From CAYVQF01 sp964454015 (lineage in GTDB: Bacteria; Myxococcota_A; Bradymonadia; UBA4248): a DNA stretch of 64,000 nucleotides. This document shows positions 56,879 to 64,000 of this stretch, piece by piece. Position 1 is the first letter of the stretch, and each line of letters opens with the position of its first letter. The notes beneath the pieces are model-generated. The model did no database searches, was not told the origin of the DNA, and saw nothing but the letters and a program-made list of their open reading frames with translations. The stretch lies in the NCBI GenBank assembly GCA_964454015.1, contig CAYVQF010000002.1:1-64000 (forward strand). Reading direction: 5' to 3'. The position numbers were made by a program, and so were the translations under genes.

Positions 56879-58522
56879 ATGCGGGCAGAGTGGATGCTCT
56901 TGTTGGCTGGGGCGGCGTGGTGTTGTGGCGCTTGTCATCCCTTTGAGGACCTGGGGCAGTATCAACTGTCGACGCTCGATGCAGATGCAGATGGCCAAGA
57001 GGATATGCAGGGGGACGGGGATGTCGACGAGGGGGTGCCGCCCTGCGTGTGCCTGGCAGGGGAACAGTGTTGTGACGGGGTCTGCGTCAATGACCAGACG
57101 GATGCCAAACACTGTGGGGGCTGTGGGGAGGCTTGCGGTGTTGGCCTGAAGTGTGTGGGTGGGCAGTGCGTGTGTCCGGCAAAAGATGGCGATGTGCCAT
57201 GCACCAGTGACCAAACGTGCTGCGGCAGATACGGCTGCGTGGATGTGAATGCCGATGGCGAGCACTGTGGTATGTGCGGCCATGCTTGTGAGGACGAGTC
57301 CTATTGCCAGTTGGGTAAGTGTCTGTGTGCGCAGGGCAATGCCACCCCCAAAGTCTGCGAGTCAGGACAGGCGTGTTGTCTCGACGTCGGTTGTGTGGAT
57401 GTGTCGGGGGATGTCAAGAACTGTGGGCGTTGCGGCGTCGTTTGTGAGAACGAGATGCTTTGCCTGGCGGGGAAGTGTGGGTGCCCTGCGGGGGATGCGG
57501 TCGAGGTGTGCGGCGACGGTGCGGTCTGCTGTGTTGGGGCTGGCTGTGTGAATCTTGAGGCGAACAGTGATCATTGTGGGGCTTGTGACACGGCTTGTCT
57601 GGGGGGCATGGGTTGTGCGGGCGGTCAGTGCCGGTGTGGCAACGTCATGTGTGACACGGGGCTTGTGTGTTGCGGCGAGGGTCAGTGCCGGGAGAGCTGC
57701 TCCTGCACTGACGCTGAGGGGTGTAACGAAGGCGAGCAATGCTGTAACCAACAGTGCATAGCCCATGGTGAAGACTGCGTGGTGTGTGAGCCTGCGTGCG
57801 TTGCGCATGAGGTGTGTTTGGGTGGGGACTGTGTGTGTGCTGCGGGCTATGAGCCTTGTGGTGCGCAAGGTTGCGTGGCAACGGGCACCTGCGCGCTTTG
57901 TGGAGGGGTGTCCTGTCCGTCTGAGCAGGCATGTTGTGGGGGGATCTGTGTGGATTTGATGACGAACGACGACTTCTGCGGGGATTGCCAGATGTCGTGT
58001 AACGCGTTGGACATGAAGTGCTGTGATGGCGAATGCGTTGCATTGGGTACGACTCACCACTGTGGTGCCTGTAATGACAGTTGTGGAGCGGACAGCACCC
58101 TGGGTGTGGCCCTTGCCAAGTGCGAACAAGGTGCCTGTGCCGTGGAGTTGTGCGTGATTGGACGATTCGATTGCGATGGCCGATACGACAACGGTTGCGA
58201 ATCAGGTGAACCGTGCGTGCCGTGTGAGGGTTGCGATACGGACAGGTGTTGTCAGGGCCAGTGTGTGGACCTCGACAACGCCACCAATCACTGTGGCCTA
58301 TGCGGAAATGCATGTTTTGCGGGTCAGTATTGTTCTCAGGGTGTTTGTATGAGTCAAGGCTGTTCGGCAACGCAGGGTTGTGCTTCGGAGTTGCTGACCT
58401 GTTGTGATGGGAAGTGTGTCAATACGGCGAGTGATTCGACGAATTGTGGGGGCTGCACCAACAAGTGCGCCGGAGCAATGTTTTGCGTGGCTAATCAATG
58501 TGTCAACGCCAATGGAACCTGA
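56879..58522 (+). CDS. Cys-rich exported protein with Stig1-like repeats
   Basis: About 547 residues, roughly one in seven Cys. A short signal (EWMLLLAGAAWCCGAC) may end in a lipobox-like CGAC, then an acidic spacer DADADGQEDMQGDGDVDEG. Eight copies of a motif like HCGxCGxxC follow (for example AKHCGGCGEAC, NHCGLCGNAC, TNCGGCTNKC), each preceded by CCxGxCV. This is the Stig1-type pattern common in myxobacterial surface proteins. GGAGG lies six bases before the ATG. Function unknown; it probably needs the disulfide machinery encoded at 22.7 kb. It converges on the gene at 58561 over a hairpin. Confidence 0.87.
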   Translation: MRAEWMLLLAGAAWCCGACHPFEDLGQYQLSTLDADADGQEDMQGDGDVDEGVPPCVCLAGEQCCDGVCVNDQTDAKHCGGCGEACGVGLKCVGGQCVCPAKDGDVPCTSDQTCCGRYGCVDVNADGEHCGMCGHACEDESYCQLGKCLCAQGNATPKVCESGQACCLDVGCVDVSGDVKNCGRCGVVCENEMLCLAGKCGCPAGDAVEVCGDGAVCCVGAGCVNLEANSDHCGACDTACLGGMGCAGGQCRCGNVMCDTGLVCCGEGQCRESCSCTDAEGCNEGEQCCNQQCIAHGEDCVVCEPACVAHEVCLGGDCVCAAGYEPCGAQGCVATGTCALCGGVSCPSEQACCGGICVDLMTNDDFCGDCQMSCNALDMKCCDGECVALGTTHHCGACNDSCGADSTLGVALAKCEQGACAVELCVIGRFDCDGRYDNGCESGEPCVPCEGCDTDRCCQGQCVDLDNATNHCGLCGNACFAGQYCSQGVCMSQGCSATQGCASELLTCCDGKCVNTASDSTNCGGCTNKCAGAMFCVANQCVNANGT

Positions 58523-58544
58523 AGGAGGGGCGGGTGAGCTCCCG

Positions 58545-58569
58545 CTGGGCTGAAGGAAGCTCAGCCCAG
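58545..58569. terminator. Hairpin between convergent genes
   Basis: CTGGGCTGA (58545-58553) pairs perfectly with TCAGCCCAG (58561-58569) around a 7-base loop. There is no T-run on either side, so it may stop transcription weakly or protect the mRNA ends. Confidence 0.4.
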
Positions 58570-58977
58570 GCGCACGCTGAGGACGGGGAAGCGGCGGCGC
58601 AGCGGGTCCTCGCGCGGCGCCCAGAGCCGTTTTTGCGGGCCGACGGCGCCCCATAAGCCGCAGAGGCGGTTGGTATCGAGGATGAGGGCGCCGCCGAAAG
58701 CGCGCTCGGCCAGGTAGAGCACTGGTGCGATGTGTTTGGGATCGGCGGGGGTGTAGACCCACAGGGCAGGCATGGCCGCGCGTTCGATGCGGTTGAATGG
58801 GTCGATGACCAACCACGGGGTGGCTTGGGCCAGCACTTTGGCGAGGAGCCGGTCGAGGTCTTTGGCAGGCCACCACAGGACGTGGGGTCCTTCGTTGGCG
58901 TTGCCGGGGAGGAGGCGACCGCGTTCTGCCGTGTGAGGGGAGGTGGCGATGGGTCTTGGCCTGTGTCGATCCATCAT
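58561..58977 (-). CDS. Small protein of unknown function
   Basis: About 138 residues, basic at the N-terminus, no signal peptide. The middle part VLWWPAKDLDRLLAKVLAQATPWLVIDPFNRIERAAMPALWVYTP suggests a small alpha/beta fold, and FGGALILDTNRLCGLWG follows. No family was recognised. GGAG stands seven bases before ATG 58977. It is divergent from waaA with an 85-base gap. The codon pattern fits neighbours, so it is likely real. Confidence 0.65.
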   Translation of the reverse strand: MMDRHRPRPIATSPHTAERGRLLPGNANEGPHVLWWPAKDLDRLLAKVLAQATPWLVIDPFNRIERAAMPALWVYTPADPKHIAPVLYLAERAFGGALILDTNRLCGLWGAVGPQKRLWAPREDPLRRRFPVLSVRLG

Positions 58978-59062
58978 GGTCTTGTCTCCGGGGTGGTTGG
59001 GGGTGATGCTAGGCAAGCGGCAAGGTGGTCTGGGCCACACGTGCACGGTTATCGGGGTCGCG

Positions 59063-60424
59063 ATGGTTGATGTTGCGCGAAAATCGTCGGGTCCTCGGGG
59101 TTGGGGGCGCTTGGTGTTGGTGCTCTACACGGTGGTGGGCGTGGTCCTGTCTCCCGCGTGGTGGGCATTTCTGCAGATCAGGTCGCGCACGCGCCTCGGG
59201 GGGTGGGCGCGTCTCGGTGGTGGGCTCTCCCGTGGCGATGGGCCGCGGCGGCTCGGTGCCCGAGGGCGTCGCGTGTGCTTTCACGCGGCCAGCGCTGGCG
59301 ACGTGGTGGCCGTGGCGCCGGTGTTGGCTCGTATGGCAGCGTTGTGTCCCCAGGCCTCTTTTTCGCTGACGGTACAGACCCGCAGCGGGCAGGCGATGGC
59401 GGGGCGGCTGTTATCGCCGCAGGTGGAGGTAGGGGCGCTGCCGCTGGACGTGTGGCCGTGGATGGACCTTTATGTCGCGCGGCGGGCCCCGGACCTTCTG
59501 GTTTTGGAGTACCTGGAGTTGTGGCCGCGCCTCTTGTGGTCGGTGCGGCAGCGCGGTGGCCAGGTGGCGCTGCTCAACGCGCGGGTGCACCCGCGGCGGA
59601 TGGCAACCTACCTGAGCCGGTGGGGTGCTCTGTGGCGTGGTTGCTGCGCCGAGTTGTCGTGGTGTTTTCCGCGGAGCGCGGGCGATGCCGAGCGATTGCG
59701 GCTTCTGGGGGCGTCCTGTGCCGAGGCAGGCGTCCATACCAAGTATGCCTTGTTGGAGGTGCCCGAGGCGGCGCAGGTGGCAGCGGTGGCGGCGCGGCAC
59801 GGTCTGAGCCCAGGGTTGCGGTCGACGACGTGGATTGCGGCAGCGGTGCACGTGGACGAGGTCGCGTGTGTATTGGCGGCGCACGCTTGGGTCGGTGCGC
59901 GTCGTTCGGGTCTGCGTTTGTTGTTGTGTCCGCGCTATCCCGAGAAGGGTGCGCTCATGGCCCAGCAAGCCGCCCGCCTGGGCCTGAGGCTGCGTCGTCG
60001 CTACTGCGACGACGCAGCCTCAGGCCCAGGCCCGGGCGCGCCGGGCGCGCCCGGCGCCGGCCCAGGGGAGGGTGCCGCCGAGGTGGTGCTCATCGAGAGC
60101 GTCGGTGAGCTGCGTTACCTCTATGGCTTGGCGTCGGTGGCCTTGATCGGCGGCACCCTGGGCCGGCGGGGCGGCCAGAACCCGGTGGAGGGCGCCATCG
60201 CTGGGTGTACCCTCTTGGTGGGCCCGCATTGTGACCAAATCGCCGAAGAGCTCGCCTGCCTCGGTGAGGCGGTCCACGAGGTGACGCCGGCACAGCTCGG
60301 GCCGGCGCTCCTCGAGGGGCTGGAACACCCGCGCAACGCCCAGGACGCCGCCTTGTGCTTGCAGGCACGCGCCCAGCGCCGCGTCGAAGACATCGCCCAT
60401 GCTCTCGCCGCGGCCCTGGGCTGA
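59063..60424 (+). CDS. waaA: 3-deoxy-D-manno-octulosonic acid (Kdo) transferase
   Basis: Glycosyltransferase that adds Kdo to lipid A precursor at the inner membrane. About 453 residues with an N-terminal membrane anchor (LVLVLYTVVGVVLSPAWWAF) as in WaaA. CFHAASAGDVVAVAPVL matches the family WxHaaSvGE region with D in place of the usual catalytic Glu, LLNARVHPRRMATY matches the (N)aRls loop, and VALIGGTLGRRGGQNPVEGAI is the C-terminal donor-binding motif. The Glu-to-Asp change near GD deserves note. A Gly/Pro-rich insertion at about residues 305-335 is built on a perfect inverted repeat. ATG 59063 gives the expected anchor. No other LPS genes are next to it. Confidence 0.85.
   Translation: MVDVARKSSGPRGWGRLVLVLYTVVGVVLSPAWWAFLQIRSRTRLGGWARLGGGLSRGDGPRRLGARGRRVCFHAASAGDVVAVAPVLARMAALCPQASFSLTVQTRSGQAMAGRLLSPQVEVGALPLDVWPWMDLYVARRAPDLLVLEYLELWPRLLWSVRQRGGQVALLNARVHPRRMATYLSRWGALWRGCCAELSWCFPRSAGDAERLRLLGASCAEAGVHTKYALLEVPEAAQVAAVAARHGLSPGLRSTTWIAAAVHVDEVACVLAAHAWVGARRSGLRLLLCPRYPEKGALMAQQAARLGLRLRRRYCDDAASGPGPGAPGAPGAGPGEGAAEVVLIESVGELRYLYGLASVALIGGTLGRRGGQNPVEGAIAGCTLLVGPHCDQIAEELACLGEAVHEVTPAQLGPALLEGLEHPRNAQDAALCLQARAQRRVEDIAHALAAALG
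59976..60031. repeat. Perfect 26-bp inverted repeat inside waaA
   Basis: Arms 59976-60001 and 60006-60031 are exact reverse complements with loop TACT. It is followed at 60040-60055 by a 16-base perfect palindrome. Both lie within the coding frame (residues 305-331) in a part that aligns with a short variable loop in other Kdo transferases. Confidence 0.97.
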
Positions 60425-60458
60425 AGGCCGCAGGCACGGCAGGACAGCGCGCCTGGCG

Positions 60459-62813
60459 TCAGCCCTCGACCAGGATGACGTCGATGCGCCCGTCCCGCGG
60501 CCACACTTCACCTAGCCGGGAGAGAGGCTCGCTGGTTGTGGCCGCCGCCACGCGCCACGCATCGTCCTGGCTCGCTCGCGCTTCGATACCCAGACCGAGG
60601 CAGGGTTCCATGACTTCCCCGCTCATGCCCACGCGGCCCAGGACGGTCTCGGCGTGCACCCCTTGTCCTGGGCGCACGGCGAGGGTGGCCAGGTGGGTAT
60701 AACGAGAGTAGAGCTGGTGGCCGTGGTGCATGAGGATGGCCGTGCCCGAGGCGCCTGTGGGGCCGCAATAGACCACTTGGCCGCGGGCGATGGGATAGAT
60801 GGGGGCACCCATGGGGGCGAAGATGCGCCACTCACCCTCTTCGGTGCGGTGTCCATGGCGGCGCATGTCGGCCAGCGGTGGAAGCAGGACCTCATTGCCG
60901 TTGGCCAGGAGGTCGCCGGCCCAGAGCTGGGCCAGGGTCAACGCCATGGGCAGCGGGTCCAGATGCAGGTCCACCAGGCGGCGCCAGGGTTGGAGGCGAA
61001 GGGCGGCGAAGTCCTCTTGCTCCAGGCGAACCAAAACCTCGCCGCGGGCGTCAGCGAGGTCGACCCAGGCGCCGCTGCCAGCGCAGCGCAAGGTGATGGC
61101 ATCGGCGTGGCCCTCATGCAGGGCGCGCTGCAGCGCTGCCCGCACCCAACGGCGCCGGTGCGGCTCCCCCGGGCGGTGGCCAAAAGACAAAAAGTGGGTC
61201 GGTGACAAGATAATGTCGCCGCGCACTTGGGCCGCCAGGTGCTCCGCCCACGCGCGGAGGGGATCCTCGGCGTCGGGGAAGGCCCCTTTGGCGGCACCGA
61301 GGAGGGGCTCACTCGCCACGACCAGTGCGCGCCCCTCGGCCACGACGCCCCAGGCGTCGGGGAGACGCACTGCCCGGCAGCGCAAGAGGGCCGTGGGGTT
61401 CAAGTCGCGGATCTGGGCCGCGACTTCTTCCAGCACGGCCGCGCTGAGGCCTTGGAGGGGGCCGATGGAGCGGCCAAAGACTCTGAGCTGTTCGCCGTCG
61501 ACTTGTACCGGTGGGTTTTGGGGCTTCGGCGCCCGCACGCGCTCGATCGGCGGCGGCCAGTGGGGAATGTGCAGCCGCATCCCGGGGGCGAGGTGCAGCG
61601 GCGAGGAGAGGTGGGGATTGTGCTGGAGGATGAGGCGGAAATCGGCGTGGCCCGCGAAGGCTTGGCGCGCGATCTGGGCGAGCTGGTCGCCCGCCTGGAC
61701 CACGTAGTCGCGCCCCGGGACGGGGATGCTCGAGAGGTCGCGCTGTTGCTCCCCTTCGCGGAGGGCCTGCCTGGGATGGAAGCGCCAGGGCTGGCGGTCG
61801 GCGTCGGGTCCGAGAAGGCGCGGCTCGAGGTAATGGCGACCGGCGAGGATACCTTCCCCTTCGATGACCGTGCGCATCCTCGATTGCCAGTAGTCGGCCA
61901 TGCGGCCGTGGACGCGCGCCAGGATGCGGTCGGCCAAGGTCAACATGCGGTCCGCTTCGGAGGCGCGCGGCGGCTGGGCGGCCAGGGGGTGGGCGGGGTT
62001 CGCGCCGTCCGTTGTGGCGAGGGCCTCGATATCGAAGACCAGGGCGAGGCCGCGCAGGGTGTTGACGCCCATGGCCGCGGCCTGGTTTTTGGCCCAGGCC
62101 ATGCGGGGTCCAACGGCGTGCTCGAGCTGCAGTTGGCGCGCGTCGCGGTCGGTAGCCAGGCGCGCGAAGCGCATGAGCCACGGTTCGGGGAGGGAGAAGA
62201 TGCGTCGCCGTTGGCGCGGGTCGTAGCGCACGATGAGCTGGGCGCGCAGGTAGTCCGTGAGCGCCGTGTGTCCCTGGGCCACGGCGGCGGCGAGCGCCGG
62301 TGCTTCGCTGTCGAAGGTGTGACGTAGGAAGAGCATCGGGTCGCCCTCGGGGCGCGGCGCCGCGGCGAGGCGCGTCAGATAGCGCTGAAGCGATCCGTCG
62401 TGGAGGCGCAGGCCCACGCCGAGGCGGATGTCGGCCTCGCCCTCGACGCTGACGGCCCCAAAGTCGAGGACCGAGGCCTGGCCCTCCAAAAAGAGGTGGG
62501 CCGTCATGACCCGCTTCCCGATCTCCAAGTCGTGCTGGTGCAGGCCCTCGGCGCCGGCGAAGCCGCCCCGGGCCGCCAAGTCGTCGAGGGCGCTCTGGGC
62601 CCAGGGGAATGGGCCGGCCAAGAGGGCGAGACCGTCGAGAAGCTCGCGCAGGGCGCTTTGGTGGTCGCGCAGGGGCCAGGGGGCGCGGGCCAAAAGGGCC
62701 GCGACGCGTTGCAGGGCTTCGACGTGCTCTCCGCCGAGGTCGGCGTTCACTGTATTCTGGGCCGTCTGGACCTGGGCTTGGAGCTGGGTGATCCTCTCTT
62801 GGATTCTTTTCAT
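60459..62813 (-). CDS. LysM protein with degenerate M23-like domain
   Basis: Protein of 784 residues. A coiled-coil-like start (RIQERITQLQAQVQTAQNTVNAD) has no signal peptide. Residues about 369-418 are a LysM cell-wall-binding module (DYVVQAGDQLAQIARQAF). Residues about 670-770 have the beta-roll of M23 endopeptidases (APIYPIARGQVVYCGPTG, ILMHHGHQLYSRYTHLATLAVRPGQGV), but the catalytic HxH is lost: the end reads EPCLGLGIEA. So it is probably inactive, like EnvC or NlpD regulators of amidases. The middle 250 residues were not recognised. It follows murD leftward by 91 bases, which fits a cell-wall role. Confidence 0.8.
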   Translation of the reverse strand: MKRIQERITQLQAQVQTAQNTVNADLGGEHVEALQRVAALLARAPWPLRDHQSALRELLDGLALLAGPFPWAQSALDDLAARGGFAGAEGLHQHDLEIGKRVMTAHLFLEGQASVLDFGAVSVEGEADIRLGVGLRLHDGSLQRYLTRLAAAPRPEGDPMLFLRHTFDSEAPALAAAVAQGHTALTDYLRAQLIVRYDPRQRRRIFSLPEPWLMRFARLATDRDARQLQLEHAVGPRMAWAKNQAAAMGVNTLRGLALVFDIEALATTDGANPAHPLAAQPPRASEADRMLTLADRILARVHGRMADYWQSRMRTVIEGEGILAGRHYLEPRLLGPDADRQPWRFHPRQALREGEQQRDLSSIPVPGRDYVVQAGDQLAQIARQAFAGHADFRLILQHNPHLSSPLHLAPGMRLHIPHWPPPIERVRAPKPQNPPVQVDGEQLRVFGRSIGPLQGLSAAVLEEVAAQIRDLNPTALLRCRAVRLPDAWGVVAEGRALVVASEPLLGAAKGAFPDAEDPLRAWAEHLAAQVRGDIILSPTHFLSFGHRPGEPHRRRWVRAALQRALHEGHADAITLRCAGSGAWVDLADARGEVLVRLEQEDFAALRLQPWRRLVDLHLDPLPMALTLAQLWAGDLLANGNEVLLPPLADMRRHGHRTEEGEWRIFAPMGAPIYPIARGQVVYCGPTGASGTAILMHHGHQLYSRYTHLATLAVRPGQGVHAETVLGRVGMSGEVMEPCLGLGIEARASQDDAWRVAAATTSEPLSRLGEVWPRDGRIDVILVEG

Positions 62814-62904
62814 GCCACCACGGGTCCTCGTCCCTTCGCGCCTTGCTGTCGCCTACCATAGCGCATCGGCGCGCCAGGCGAAAGCGCCCCATGGCGCCAG
62901 GCGA

Positions 62905-64000
62905 TCACGGCACGAGCGCGGCGACGGCGCTTCTGAAGGCATCGCCGCGGTGGGTGTAGCTGGTGAACATGTCGTAGCTGGAGCAGCCTGGGGAGAGGAG
63001 CACCGTCTGGGCCTGGTGCCGGGCCGCCAAGCCGGCAGCGAGGTCGACCGCGTCGTCCATGGTGGCGCAGGCGTGGATTTCTATTGGGGATCCACTGGCA
63101 CGGATGGCCTCGGCCAGGCGAGTCTTCAGCTCGCCGATGAGTACCACCGCCTCGACGCGTCCGGCCATGCTGTCGATCCAAGCCTCTAAGTGCAGGCCCT
63201 TGTCGACGCCGCCCGCGATGAGGATCACCGGCGCTGCGACCGTCATGAGGCCCGCCGTGGCGGCATGGGGGTTGGTGGCTTTGGAGTCGTTGACATAGGA
63301 GACCGCGCCGATGGTGCGGACCGTCTCGATGCGGTGGGCCGGTGCGGTGAAGGTGGCCAGGGCGGTGCCGAGAGGCTGGGGGGCGACGCCCGTTGCCAGG
63401 GCGCCGAGGAGGGCGGCCATGGCGTTGAGTTGGTTATGCGCCCCAGGGATACGCAGCGCGGCCAAGGGGACCTCAACGCAGGCCTCGCCCAGGGTCGCGT
63501 GGAGGGAGAGCGGTGTCACCCAGGCGCGGGCGCCCGCAGCGTTGGCCAGGTCTGATGTGCGTCCATACCAGGCGACCTGGGCCTGGCCATGGCGGTCCCA
63601 GGTGCGCACGACGGGGTTGTCAGCGTTGAGTACGGCTGTCGTTTCCGGGCCCATGACCGTGAGGGGACGTCGCTTGGCAGCGACGTAGTCGTCCCAGCGC
63701 CCGTGGAAAAAGTCCATGTGATCTTCTGCGATATTGGTCGCGATGAGGACCTGTGGCGCGAAGGTCGGAGCGAAGGGCAGTTGGAAGGCGCTGACCTCGA
63801 CCACCAGCCAGCCCTCCTTGGCCGCCAAGACGACCTCGGAGAGGGGCGTGCCGATGTTGCCGCCCAAGTGCGCCGTGACGCCGGCGGCGCGCAGGAGATG
63901 GGCCGTCATGAGGGTCGTCGTGGTCTTGCCGTCCGTGCCGGTGACGGCCACCATGGGGAGGTGGGTGGCGCGGAAGGCGAGCTCGATCTCGGCGATGACT
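62905..64000 (-). CDS. murD: UDP-N-acetylmuramoylalanine-D-glutamate ligase, 5' end cut off
   Basis: Adds D-Glu to UDP-MurNAc-L-Ala in the cytoplasm during peptidoglycan synthesis. The visible 365 residues cover the central ATPase and C-terminal domains: MVAVTGTDGKTTTTLM (P-loop; the usual TGTNGK reads TGTDGK), NIAEDHMDFF, GAHNQLNAMAALL, VNDSKATNPHA and LLSPGCSSYDMF. The frame stays open to base 64000 with family-like residues (IELAFRATHLP) before the P-loop, so the N-terminal UDP-binding domain of about 90 residues lies beyond the window. It probably belongs to a larger leftward mur/fts cluster to the right. Confidence 0.95.
   Translation of the reverse strand, partial: VIAEIELAFRATHLPMVAVTGTDGKTTTTLMTAHLLRAAGVTAHLGGNIGTPLSEVVLAAKEGWLVVEVSAFQLPFAPTFAPQVLIATNIAEDHMDFFHGRWDDYVAAKRRPLTVMGPETTAVLNADNPVVRTWDRHGQAQVAWYGRTSDLANAAGARAWVTPLSLHATLGEACVEVPLAALRIPGAHNQLNAMAALLGALATGVAPQPLGTALATFTAPAHRIETVRTIGAVSYVNDSKATNPHAATAGLMTVAAPVILIAGGVDKGLHLEAWIDSMAGRVEAVVLIGELKTRLAEAIRASGSPIEIHACATMDDAVDLAAGLAARHQAQTVLLSPGCSSYDMFTSYTHRGDAFRSAVAALVP

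Noticed and set aside
61309..62892. A 527-codon frame in another phase over the LysM protein gene
   Set aside because: Almost all Arg, Pro, Gly and Ala; the other minus-strand frame contains a clear LysM module and an M23-like fold.

Overview
The window is GC-rich chromosomal DNA with dense genes in short operons on both strands. It has no transposase, integrase, CRISPR array or phage genes. The gene content suggests a Gram-negative bacterium of the Myxococcota (old Deltaproteobacteria) type. Pointers are an LPS Kdo transferase (waaA), several Cys-rich lipoproteins with MopE-like, EGF-like and Stig1-like repeats, a Ser/Thr kinase-ATPase-TPR regulator, a PP2C phosphatase fused to a cNMP-binding domain, and a sigma-54 response regulator. 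This placement is inference from content; no rRNA is present.

Layout. 0-4.6 kb: sigma-54 regulator, cold-shock protein, smpB, an ECF sigma/anti-sigma pair with a recognisable own-type promoter, and a TlpA-like thioredoxin. 4.6-9.2 kb: a large repeat-containing MshEN/HEAT protein, tRNA-Leu(GAG) with its own promoter and terminator, and a dihydrouridine synthase. 9.2-12.4 kb: a leftward argC-argB-dtd-radical SAM operon. 12.7-24.4 kb: PP2C-cNMP protein, DHA2 transporter, two tandem paralogous envelope proteins, a Cys-rich lipoprotein and a protein with two DsbA modules. 24.5-37 kb: a diguanylate cyclase, then the main item of the window. 37-44.6 kb: EGF-like lipoprotein, glutamine synthetase, a lipoprotein, a P-loop kinase, mdh and a flavodoxin-like protein. 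44.6-54 kb: kinase-ATPase-TPR regulator, mutM, a secreted protein behind a long leader, a methyltransferase/deaminase pair and two envelope proteins. 54-64 kb: an O-antigen-ligase-like protein with a poly(His-Asp) tail, a Stig1-like protein, waaA, a LysM/degenerate M23 protein and murD running off the right edge.

The main item is a lipid assembly line at 25.9-36.5 kb: a 3-ketodihydrosphingosine-reductase-like SDR, a fatty acyl-AMP ligase, a free acyl carrier protein, and a 2349-residue synthase. The synthase has the order KS-AT-ACP-KR-DH (as in PfaA/HglE lipid synthases) joined to a C-terminal alpha-oxoamine synthase domain of the serine palmitoyltransferase family. Read as a pathway, a fatty acid is activated by the ligase, passed to the ACP, extended once with malonyl, ketoreduced and dehydrated to a 2-enoyl thioester, released by condensation with an amino acid, and then reduced at C3 by the SDR. 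With serine this would give a long-chain base with a 4,5 double bond, that is sphingosine itself, without a desaturase.

The synthase gene also carries a dnaX-like -1 frameshift signal exactly between the ACP and KR: ten A's containing A AAA AAG, a 6-nt spacer, then a perfect 16-bp inverted repeat with a 1-nt centre, and a -1-frame stop two codons later. If used, it would produce a separate KS-AT-ACP protein besides the full-length enzyme. A second striking structure is a perfect 26-bp inverted repeat with a 4-nt loop inside the waaA coding region.
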